Shown: positions 32,821-42,595 of the stretch, in pieces | How positions within the stretch are numbered: the first letter of the stretch is position 1 | Layout: the number at the start of each line of letters is the position of its first letter | Origin: Hemerocallis citrina | Lineage: Eukaryota > Streptophyta > Magnoliopsida > Asparagales > Asphodelaceae | Assembly: GCA_017893485.1 (NCBI GenBank) | Contig: CM030364.1 | Coordinates: forward strand, 47,625,754 to 47,689,753 | Direction of reading: 5' to 3' | DNA length: 64,000 nt | The notes under the pieces: model-generated | What the model was told of the DNA's origin: nothing | Seen by the model: only the letters and a program-made list of their open reading frames with translations | The model's database searches: none | Made by a program: the position numbers and the translations under genes

Positions 32821-33616
32821 TGATGCGGTTTATTTCTGGGAGACGTGTGGATGCACCAGGTGTGAGTTCGGACTCAATTTGTAGTTGAAGGAGAAAGCTG
32901 CTCGTCTGACGACCCTAGGCTGACCGGGCGGAACCTGGTGGCGACCTCGGGGTGGTTCGGAGATCTGGGCTCGGATCAGAGGATTCGGATCCAAGGTCTT
33001 GTGTACCTGCAGACGGTCCTGAAACACCAGGGTTTGTCCCGGTGGCGGACCCTCCGACGATCTAGTCAGTCTCTGTGAGAGAGTAGCAATAACTAGGTGA
33101 ATTTAAGTGGCAAAAGATTGATTACCTGAAAAGGTGGATGAGGGTCTAGTATTTATAGAGAATCCCAACTGGGTTTGGATCCGCTTGGGGGCCGGGTCTG
33201 AACCCGAAAGCCCATGCGCCTGTCGTGGCAGAAGGCCCAGGGGGTTTAGGGCTGACGTGGCAATACCAGGAGTGGTATAGGGCTGACGTGGCAAAACCCT
33301 GAGTGGTATAGAGCTGACATGGCTGATCGTGGATCTTCTGTGCTTCTGGGAGAATCGGAGGGCCTAGGCTGTGCCAGGTCATCCCCCTGCTTCGCCAGAG
33401 AGGGGGGGACGGCTCATGGGGCTGTCACGGGTCGGAGACCGAGGACCACTGAGGCTCGTCGGATACGAGGAGGTCGGCTCTGGGGGGGGTGCACTTGAGG
33501 TTCGGTGCCGACCCTGTAATGGTTCGAAGCCGAGCTAGATTGCTATTTTTACCTTTTTTGAGTGAGAGTTGTATTGGGCCCTGGTTGGGCCCGCAGGCCA
33601 TTTTTACCCTACCACA
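32821..33616 (-). repeat. 3' LTR of Tat element 2
   Basis: 796 bp from TGATGCGG to CTACCACA. Near-identical to 44,955-45,749. Differences include TGAT/TGAA at the tip, one extra G in the G run near 33,487, and scattered transitions. The TATA box (minus) lies at about 33,152-33,162. Confidence 0.97.
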
Positions 33617-33631
33617 CAAGCCCCCCACTCC
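33617..33631 (-). other. Polypurine tract of Tat element 2
   Basis: On the minus strand GGAGTGGGGGGCTTG sits directly before the 3' LTR start TGTGGTAGGG. The position and the G-run are as expected for the plus-strand primer. Confidence 0.8.
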
Positions 33632-33659
33632 TGCGGGGGTGCGGGAGCTAGCCGGGGAG

Positions 33660-34590
33660 GAGTGTTCATGGTCGTGGAAATGGGATGGCAAATCGTTGAA
33701 TCTTCCGGAGGAGAGTACCCTGGTGCCCGGTCCAACCTCGATATGACGAGGGATTATGTGTTTGACAAGGGCGATGCGAGACGTTGTTTCTTCCTGAGAA
33801 GAAGGCCCTGGTGCTCGACCGAACCTCGAGATGACGAGGGTTTATGTGTCGGCAAGGGTGATGGCGAGCCGTTGCTTCTTCCTGAGAAGAGTACCCTGGT
33901 GCCAGACCGAACCTCGAGATGAGGAGAGATTATGGGTCGGTAAGGGTGATGGCGAGCCGGTGGATCTTCCGAAGAAGAGTACCCAGGTGCCAGACTGGAC
34001 CTTGTGCTGGCGAGGGATTATGAGTCGGTGAGGATGATGGCGAACCGTTATTTCTTCCTGAGAAGAGTACCCTGGTGCCGGACCGAACCTCGAGTTGAGG
34101 AGGGATTACGGGTCGATAAGGGTGATGGCGAGCCGGTGGATCTTCCGAAGAAGAGTACCCAGGTGCCGGACCGGACCTCGAGCTAGCGAGGGATTATGGG
34201 TTGGTAAGGGTGATGGCGAGCCGTTGAGCCTTCCTGAGAAGACTACCCTGGTACCGGACCTGACCTCGAGCTTGGCGAGGGATTACGGGTCGGCAAGGGC
34301 GATGGCGAGCTGTGGAGCCTTCCTGAGAAGACTACCCTGGTGTTGGACCCGACCTCAAGCTGGCGAGGGACTTATGGGCCAACAAGGGAGATGGCGAGCC
34401 GTTCAGCCTTCCTGAGAAGACTACCCTGGTGCCTAACCTGACCTCGAGCTTGGCGAGGGATTACGGCTTGGCAAGGGTGATGGCGAGCCGTGGAGCCTTC
34501 CTGAGAAGACTATTCTGGTGCTAGGAACTGGCCTCGAGCTGGCGAGGGGTTTAGGGGCCGGTCAGATTGTGGGCGAACCGTTGTGTCTTG
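33660..34590. repeat. Tandem array, ~88 bp unit, about 10 copies
   Basis: The word GATGGCGAGCC (or a one-base variant) occurs at 33,860, 33,948, 34,035, 34,123, 34,212, 34,301, 34,390 and 34,479, spacing 87-89 bp, with weaker copies before and after. Each unit also holds CTTCCTGAGAAGA.TACCCT and GGTGCCGGACC. It occupies the same place in element 2 (between the 3' LTR and the antisense gene) as the 367 bp array does in element 1, but the sequences are unrelated. Confidence 0.93.
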
Positions 34591-35606
34591 GGAATGTTGA
34601 GCAGGGTGGTCTGCTGTCTTTGCGAAGCATTGGGGGTGCCTTGGGATCTGTGTGAAGTTCCAATTCCCCAGGTGTTTTAATGGCGCCGCCTAATAAATGT
34701 ATGGTGCATGGTCTTCCGTCGTTTGGTTTCCCCCATGTCATAAAGGCCGGCCCCTGGGGGAGGCTATAAGTACCCCCCCCCCTTTTTCGTAGTGGGTCAG
34801 ATCAAAAGCAAGGGTGGTCTATTGGCCCTTAAAAGGTGTCTGCTCCGGCGGACGCCTGTCTCTGGCCAATTTTTACCCCCGGTTGTGTCGGAGAGGTGGT
34901 TTCTTTGCCGCCCGGATCTTCTCTTGGATCTGATGGCCCTGATACGGCTACCAGGTCCAGGGGGGATCAGGGCGAGACGGGTGACGACCGAACTCCGAGG
35001 GGTGAGCTGTTTGCAACTGTGAAGGGTCTGTCCTTCCGGAAGAGATGAAGGGCGTTCCGAGCCAGTTGTTTGCAACTGTGAAGGTTCCGTTGCCTTTGCA
35101 GGCCGAACCTTTGCAGTTGCATCAACTGGCTCGGAATGTTGCACTTCTCTCGATCTCTGAGTGTTGATCTGCTTTCGACCGGGGTGCTCACCGAGGGCGG
35201 CGTCTTAAAGCTTTGAGCCTCGGATAGACGAGTCGTTCTCCGATTGGAGGTTGACTACTCTGCATTCCAATAGGGATCCAGGTGATGGCGGTTTCTGTCT
35301 CACCCTTGAACAGTTCGGGTCTTCGGCCGACGAGGCTGTAAGCCCCGAGCTGCTCACGGGTGAAAGGGGAACCGACCCCGCCTCGGAGCCCGGGGCGTCT
35401 GTCTAAGGACGGCGCCTTAAATCTTAAGTAAAAATGTTCCCTCCCTAGAATATTTCTTCCGAGCTGACCTCCTCGTCTGGCTGCAAGTCTGTCATTGGAT
35501 GATGTCAGCAGCGCACGTTTTGAGGACGTGGCGCGAATTCCCAGGCGGCAGTTGCATGTCAAATAGGTGAACAGTACTTCGCGGAAATCGAGGAGTCGCT
35601 TCTATC
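34591..35606. other. Non-coding part of element 2 with a short foldback
   Basis: No credible gene. An inverted repeat has left arm about 35,052-35,084 (TTCCGAGCCAGTTG, then GCAACTGTGAAGGTT) and right arm about 35,104-35,138 (AACCTTTGCAGTTGC, then CAACTGGCTCGGAA), with a loop of about 20 bases. The left arm is also partly repeated at about 35,008-35,025. The rest is GC-rich and leads into the antisense promoter. Confidence 0.6.
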
Positions 35607-35616
35607 TCCTATAAAT
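35607..35616 (+). promoter_or_regulatory. TATA box of the antisense gene in element 2
   Basis: CCTATAAATATTCCCCCC about 160 bp before the aORF1 ATG, followed by a C/T-rich leader. A consensus splice-donor-like CAGGTGAGT occurs at 35,735-35,744 in the leader, and a similar AAAGGTCAGT sits at the same place in element 1 (2,526). Confidence 0.65.
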
Positions 35617-35771
35617 ATTCCCCCCTCTCCTCCATCAGTCCACTCCTTTCTTGCTGCTTTTTTCAAAAATTTCACAACCCTTCCGCGCTCATCTTTGCAA
35701 CTTGCGGTACTAGGCTCGCCCTTCCAAAGTAACCCCAGGTGAGTTGGTAAGTCTGCTTAGTTTAGGCATAG

Positions 35772-38062
35772 ATGGATAGGGCTCAGTCTGGCTCGTCAGC
35801 GTCGACATCTAGGGGGGAAGTGAAGCCTATCTCCGAATCGACGTCCTGGGAGGAGCCCGTACTCGAGGAGGAGTCAGTACACGTTGATGAGTCTTCTGAT
35901 ACGGTTTCGTGGGAGGAACCAGTAGGTAAGGAGGAGGTATATGGTGCGAGGTTGTTGCGCTCTCGTCGTCCCTTCGTGGTGGAGAGCAGCGAGTCGGAGG
36001 AAGCGAATGATGGTTCGGACGGCGTCCGTATTTTGGAGCTGACTTCCGAGGGAGAGGGAGGCGAGGGTGGTACCGTAAGGAGATCCACAGTTCAGGGTGC
36101 AGGTCCGAGTTCCATGCTGACTGGTCGGGGGCCCGTATTCATTCCCTCGCCGGAGCGGACCAAGAAGAGGAAGAAGGCTCCGAGGAAGGTAGGATCGAGG
36201 ACTGGTGGTTCGAGCCAGGGGTCTGTCTTCTGCAACTTGTGGACAGGTTCACCCGTGCAGCCGAAGCATTTCCGTCAATATCCTGACGACCTATCCGACA
36301 AGGAGCTCTTTGGTGTGCAGGCCTCTTCACCGAGTCGGAAGAAGGTGTTGATGGACGCGATTCTGACCGTCTTGGATGGTGGGGACTTGGAGGTTTTGCA
36401 GCTGGCGTACCACATAGGTCCTAGCTACGAATTGATGCTGCCGAGCCCTACTCTGCGCCCAACCGATCCCCTATCTACTTGGTATTGTGTCTTCCCAGTG
36501 GACGCGTTCATTTCTGGACTGAGGCTGCCAGTCCACCCGTTTGTTCGGGAAGTGCTGAACTGGGCCTCCTTGGCGCCGATGCAGTATGGGCCGAACTCTT
36601 GGAAGCAGATAATCTGTTTTGTACTGATGTGCGAGGAACAACAGGTGCCCCTGCGGTTGAATGTGTTCCGAGCGATGCTGATGATTAGTTCGGCGGCTGA
36701 GGGTGTCTACTATATCTCCCCCCGGAGTAGGAGGAAGGTTGTTCACAGCCATCCGGACTCCATCAAGGATTGGAAGAAAAAATATCTGGTGATCCGGAGT
36801 GAAGAGCCCTGGGACATTCCGACTCGATGGAACTACTCCAAGCCGAGCCATCCTGCCCCGGGGCCGGGGGATCTGACGGCCGAGGAGTGGGGGTTTGTCG
36901 AGCGCCTCCGTTTGTCCCCTAGTATTGATTGGACGAAGGTGACGGAGGTCCACCTGGCGAGCGTTGGACTGAGCCCAGCCGTTCTGCGTATGTAGTTGTT
37001 TCTTTTTTCTCGATCCTTTCGTACTTTCTTGCTCATTGTTCTTAATGGTTCTTTTTGTAGATATGGATGAGGCATCGATTAAAGCAAGGAGGCTCGCCAT
37101 GAAGAAGGAGAATGCCGAGAAGAAGGGGGAGGCGGCGAAGAGGCCGAGGGAGCCGCCCCTTGTTATTTCGGAGGTACCGCTCGAGCCGAGGGTTAAGAGG
37201 ACTCGTTCGGAGACGAGCAAGGGGGCTGCCCCTTCGAGGGATAAGGGCCCAGCGAGGGCATCCGATCTCGACAGGGGGAAAGGTCCCTTGGTAGAGGTTG
37301 AGGAGGAGGACCCGGTGGTGGAGATGTTGCGGCAACGGTGGGCACCGAACTGGTCGGTTCGGATGGGTGACTGTCTGACCGAGGAAGCCCAGGCCGTGGA
37401 GGTGGTGGAGAAGCTGGCGACGCCTCGCGACCGCCAGATGATGGAGAGCGAGCCCGTAGAGGTGGCATTTACGCGCTTGGCGCAGGCCACCGTGTTGGTA
37501 AGCTTGTCGACCTCCTCCTTTCTGTTAGTCTTGCTTCAGGAGTTTTCTTCTTATCTGTGCCTTTTGGTCGCAGGCTTGTATGCAGGGAGCTAATGTAAAG
37601 AACCTCTACGAAGCGTCCCTGTCGCAAGAACGTGCTCGGGCGGACAAGAGCGAGCGAGAGATGAAGGAGATGCGGATCGAGCTCGAGGGTTCGCATCAGA
37701 GGGAGCAGCAGATGAAGCTGGAGCTCGAGGCCAAGGACACCGAGTGGGGGAAGAGGGTGGCCTCCTTGAAGAGGAAGTTGGCGAAGGAGAAGGGGGAGTT
37801 GACAGCTGCGTTCGCTAAGGAGAGGAAAGAGCTGACGGATGCGGGTCAGCGGATGGTGATCGCCGCCCAGGATGAGTGCTACGCGAAGGCCCTCAGTCAT
37901 GTGAGGCACTTCTATCCGACCGTCGACCTGTCCAATTTTGAGTACGACATGGAGATCGATGGGACCCCGAAGACTCCTGCCGAAGAGGGGCCCGTTGTCA
38001 ACCCGGCCGTCGACCCTCCGGCAAACCCGATCGATGACGAGGAGGGAAATCGAGTTGTATAG
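35772..38062 (+). CDS. Antisense spliced gene aORF1 of element 2 (gypsy-type transposon domain plus coiled coil)
   Basis: Exons 35,772-36,987, 37,061-37,497 and 37,574-38,062. Introns are GT-AG, 73 and 76 bp, phases 1 and 0. The joined frame is about 713 codons with a proper ATG and no internal stop. Exon 1 has an acidic Ser-rich N-terminus and the conserved block 'LPVHPFVREVLNW', 'PNSWKQI', 'SHPDSIKDWKKKY' and 'IPTRW' (PF04195-like). Exon 2 is highly basic with KKR/RPRE clusters. Exon 3 is a coiled coil with an acidic end. Protein identity to element 1 is clear but moderate, while length, intron positions and phases agree. Unlike gag in the same element, this frame is undamaged, which points to selection or recency. 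Its function is unknown. Confidence 0.85.
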
Positions 38063-38231
38063 TTTTGCCTTTCTTTCTTTTTCATTGTATTTGCCTCCCG
38101 CGGACTGGCCACCGCCTTTTTGTAAGAAGCAGCAAAATTTATAAAAAAGTATCTTTGACTTGTCAAGTGTTTTAGCACCGGACATTTCCGAATCTCCTTG
38201 CTTATGTGTTTCGAGTTGGTTCTCTTTGTAG

Positions 38232-41200
38232 GTTGTGGCTTTCCTTCCCGAGGTGGACCCCCGTCGTTCCGTCGTGGCGTGGCTCCGGAGCAAGGTGGAG
38301 GCATTGGAGGCCACTTTGGCTTGGTACCGTGAGAGGGCCTGCACTGTAATACCCTGATTTTTCAATAAATGGAAAAATTATTTATTTTGCACGTAGTGTG
38401 CACGTGCAATATTTTGTTTGGATTATTTTATCATAATGTGTATAAATATTTAAATATATTTTTCTCAAATTATTTGTGCAAAAGCCCTTCTTTAAAAGCC
38501 TTATTTGATTTAATTAAAAAGCCTTTTCTTAAAAGCCCAAATGTATTTTATTTTATTTATTTTTATAAACTATTTTGGCCCAAAAAGGAAGCCCATGAAT
38601 AAATCTATTTTTAATTACACTTGTCATGTAGAAGACTTTTTTTTAATTTATTTTTTATATACAAATTACCAAGGGTACAATTTGGCCTAGTTGCATGCAC
38701 GTGCACTACACGTACACGTGCAATGCACACTCTCTCTCCTAGGCCGGATTCAATCTTTTTGGAGGGATTTTCAAAATTTGTCATGGAGAACATGGGGGTA
38801 GTTTCTTAGTTGTGGGTAGTTTTCCTAACTCCTACCTTAATCTAGACCCTTCATTCTACAACTACCCAAGCAATCTTGGCCCTCCATCTCACTCATTTCC
38901 TAGTATAAATACCCCCCCCCCCCCCTCTCATGGCTAATTTTCATATGCAAAGTATATTTTCAAGTTAGAGTATTGAAGTGATTGTGTGAGATATAAAGAT
39001 AGAGAGTTTGTGTGGGTTTGTTGCTTGGAGTGGCCGGCTATTCATCAAGGGGAGCTCTCGGTGGGGCTAGAAGAAGCTTTCGGCATTGGCTAGGAGGCTT
39101 GGAGCTCGTGCGCTTTTGGCTAGGAGGAGGTGCTTTCATCTACAAGGACTTGTTGCTTTTTGTGTTTCTCTCCATTCAAGGTGGGTAGAACATTTCATAT
39201 TTCTAGTATAGGAATCCATGCTAGTTTGATTATCAACACTATACATGAAAAATACTAATAAGAGTCCACTTTAATTGAAAAGTTAGTATGTGAATGGATT
39301 GAAATGATGTGATTAATTTGTGTGTGAAATTCTAGCATGAAATTAAATTATATGTAGCACTTTCTATGATTATTAGTTTAATTGAATGATGGTGGAATAT
39401 GGCTAGTATGATGTGTGAAAATCTCCATTAAATTGCTTGTTAATTGAATGGTTGAAACATGAAATTGATTAAGGAAATGACACACTTTAAAATTTGAATA
39501 GGGAGTTTGCTTTAATGTTTGAGTTGCAATTATGTTAATCAATGAGTAGTAGTATATTTTGACATAGATGAACCAATGAAATTACTTGGTTGCTATCAAG
39601 TAGAACCACTCAAAAGTTAGTATTTGAGTTTTACTTATTCATGCACTAAATGAATTTTTATTGATGTGGGTACGGACAAGTCCAAAAATATGTGTAATTG
39701 TGAATAAAGATTAACAACAGTAAATTATCATAAGAGGATTGTGAAAGAAAGGGGATTAGAAGATTAATTGTTTATTTCAATGTCGAAAATAAAAGAAATA
39801 GTAGATTTATTGAGTAATTCATTGATTTGTGGGGAGGAATACGTTTTTTTGTACAAAAAGTTATTTTTATCTTACTGGTATGAGTGAAAACTAATCTGGA
39901 AATTTTCAGTAAATTTTACCAAAGCAATAAGAAACTATGGTTACATGAACATCGAGTTATTTTTTAAACTGTACGAAAATAGCATGTATGGACTTTCGAT
40001 TGGGTTCATGACAGCCCGAGCCAGTGGCTCAGGCGGTCCCTGACCGCGGTCTGCTTCTCTGAGCGGTGCGGTTCGAACCTGGCCTTCACCACTTTTTTTT
40101 TACCAACTGAGCATATATATACACAACTGTCGACCAACCCTATATACTAAATTCATTACTTTCATACCGCTAGCACTGCTCGGCCTGTTGGCGGGTGCTC
40201 TTGGCTCTCTCTCTGCCGTGCCTGGGTTCGATTCCTCCCTTTAGCACTTTATAAAAAAATATTTTTTTGTGAGATTGTGATGTCCAAAAAATGTGAGAAA
40301 AATATGGTAATTTTCATAAAAATATAAGGAATTTTATGGGATTGAGTTGGGTATTATTTGAAGAAAATATAATGTAGTTTGTGAACAAATGGTATAATTA
40401 AAGCTATGGTTCTAAGACACATACTTATGAAAATTTTAGTTTATAAAGATAAATTGAAATGGATTTATTAGAAAGCAATTGGCAAAAAGAACTTTGTTGT
40501 GTGACATGATAGTGATAAATTCTCACTTGAGAATATTGTGCAAAATATGAAGTATGAATGTTTATTAGTGAAATTATGAAGTGCATGAGTCATGTATGAC
40601 TATGGAATTTAGAAATCATGTTGATGAAAGGAAAAAGAAATTGATGGCTATGAATATGAATTTTATGAGTTATATGGACTTGTGAACAAAGTCTAATCAT
40701 GAATGGAAAGAGAATACACATGTGAGTTGAGAACTCGACATGGAAAAATTTATGAGTTGAAGATTGTGAAATGAAATTTTGAAATAGAGTAGCTAAGTCT
40801 CCCCGGCAGTGAGAAATGAAATAAAGTGAAATTAGACCAAGGTTGGTCAAGATGAAATGAATGAATAAGTCCGGTTGATGGAGAGGCTAACTCTAGAGAT
40901 TAATTTTGTTCATGATTTTTTTATTAAACTAAGGACTAGTACATAGTGAAGACGTGATGAAAGTAGAAGAAAAACATGAGTATGGGGGCCATCGGATAGC
41001 GGTGTGAGAGCGATCAACAGGCTGCCTGCTTGATGCGTCAAGACATGGCGTGGGCACTACTCCGGAATTATCGTCCCGGTGGCGACGCTCGTGGGATGTT
41101 CGAGTGGCTATGGGTGGTGCCATTGTTCCATGGTGGAGGCTGAATTGTCCATAGGTTGCCTGCTCGATGCGTCGTGACAGTGCGTGGGATTCCCCTCCAG

Positions 41201-42070
41201 GCTGCCTGGATATGGGCTCATAGATCATAGGACATCTAAGACCCTACCGTAGTTACAGTAGTAGTTTAAGACATAACGGGGGATTGAACCCTATAAAGAT
41301 GAAGAACGAATAAGGGCTTGCCCTCGGACCTATGTAGTATGGGATGCATAGAATCCGAACAAGTGTGCATTAGTGTCATATAACATAATTAACTGCATTA
41401 AGGACTAAGTGCACAATCACAACACGACATCAATAGGGTAGTCCCTTTAGTTTGAAATGTGACAAATTTGTGTTTGCTAAATATGAAATGTTAAGTTATA
41501 CTATTTCCGGCATAGAGAGGATGGCCGTGTATAATGTTCGCCGGTTGAATAAACTGACGTACCTACAGTCTTATATGCAGGTAAATGTCATGTTAAAGAT
41601 TAAAGAGGAATGGATGCTTAAAGATTGTATCATTGTTGTTGTACTTTATTTCAATTGTTGTAAAATTTACTTCCGCTGTGCAAAAGAAAGGATGTAATTC
41701 GATGTAATCTCTGATGTATGATGAAAAGTTTTAATTTCCCTGTAAAATTGTACTAAAGAAAGTGAAAAGATCCTGTAGAACATCTCGAATTCAGTGTATT
41801 TGGGATTCGGGGCGTTATAGCGCCGAGGTGGCTTTTAGCTTTTACAGGAACATGTCCGGAGCCCTTGGTGAAGAGACAAGTCGTCTGGGGAGGGTGATGT
41901 TGGATCGGGAACTCGTGGGTGTCGGACCTGGATATGCTCTGTCGAGTTCCTTGGTGCAGAGGCCCTCCTCTGAGAAGCGACTTCGCGATGTACTAGTGGA
42001 GAAGGAGGTGGAGATACACCTCTACCGGTCGATGCTGGGCGTCTCGAGAACTTCCTCGGGGGGTCAGTGA
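38232..42070 (+). CDS. Antisense aORF2 of element 2, split by solo LTR B
   Basis: The first part, 38,232-38,344, follows the acceptor TCTCTTTGTAG and reads 'VVAFLPEVDPRRSVVAWLRS'. The second part, 41,820-42,070, reads on in frame from 'AEVAFSFYRN' to a TGA at 42,068. The two halves join in frame across the solo LTR, so the insertion is the only break seen. Helical, Glu/Arg/Leu-rich, no domain recognised. It corresponds in position to 4,944-5,570 of element 1, though the protein similarity is weak by eye. Confidence 0.5.
40018..40100 (+). other. tRNA-like segment 1 in solo LTR B
   Basis: The A box TGGCTCAGGCG (40,025-40,035) is a full match to TRGYNNARNNG. The B box GGTTCGAACCT (40,070-40,080) matches 9 of 11. 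Spacing between boxes is tRNA-like, and a T run (CCACTTTTTTTTTACC) 10 bases on could end Pol III transcription. The stem CCGAGCC/GGCTCAGG near the start can pair locally, but a full cloverleaf was not established. Confidence 0.5.
40160..40250 (+). other. tRNA-like segment 2 in solo LTR B
   Basis: The B box GGTTCGATTCC (40,225-40,235) matches GGTTCGANTCC at all 11 positions. Upstream GCTCGGCCTGTTGGCGG resembles a degenerate A box plus D-loop. The segment starts about 140 bp after segment 1, the same tandem layout as in LTR A. Confidence 0.45.
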
Positions 42071-42595
42071 GCAGGGGGGGTACCTATTGCGGTGTTGCTA
42101 ACGGAACGTATGCGGCCCACCGATGCCCAGAGTTCCATGGTCGGTATATCAATCGTGGTCGAACCAAAGGACCCTTATGCCAAGGGGAGAGTTCCCAGTT
42201 GTTCGTTCGGAGTGATCCCGCCGTTCGTCGGACCAGAGGGGCCTTGAGAGGGCGGCCTCCTGCTGTTCGAGATGAGGGGAGTATTTCTGTAATGGTCTTT
42301 GTTTGTTTCCTCTTAACCTAATAAAGGAACATGAATAAGGAATTCATTTCACCCTTTGCTTCGGTACGAGATGATGAAGGGGATGTGGTTCGGCTTTATC
42401 GTTTTGTGAGGAATCGGAGTGGGGTGAGGTGAAGTCTTCGGTGTCGATCTCCTAACCTGGTATTAGGTCGGATCTGCCGAGGCGTTCGGAGTATGATACA
42501 ACGAGATTTCCTTCGTATAAGATAGGGGGGCCGCTAAAACGGCCCTTGACAAAGGAAAGCTTTACAAAAGGTTCATTTCTTAGCTAAGTTAAAAC
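42071..42595. other. Junction of antisense 3' end and gag-protease 3' end in element 2
   Basis: AATAAA at 42,320 (plus strand, CCTAATAAAGGAAC) is a likely polyadenylation signal for the antisense gene. The place where RT, RNase H and integrase should lie (between aORF2 and protease) is only this ~500 bp, which shows the size of the deletion. No gene is seen. Confidence 0.6.

Larger units (their letters stand above)
38345..41819 (+). mobile_element. Solo LTR B (family 1), 3,475 bp, nested in Tat element 2
   Basis: Starts TGTAATACCCTG and ends GGGGCGTTATA. It shares with LTR A a TATAAATAC box (38,903), two tRNA-like segments, the block TATGTAGTATGGGATGCATAG (41,332), the block GGCATAGAGAGGAT (41,510) and the 3' end. 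Flanks are GCAC (38,341-38,344) and GCGC (41,820-41,823), a likely duplication with one transition. The last dinucleotide is TA instead of CA. It disrupts aORF2, so it landed in an existing copy of element 2 or an immediate ancestor. Confidence 0.78.

Noticed and set aside
37469..38365. Minus-strand frames of about 300 codons opposite aORF1 exon 3
   Set aside because: Shadow of the coiled-coil exon. Composition mirrors the plus-strand gene and has no domain.
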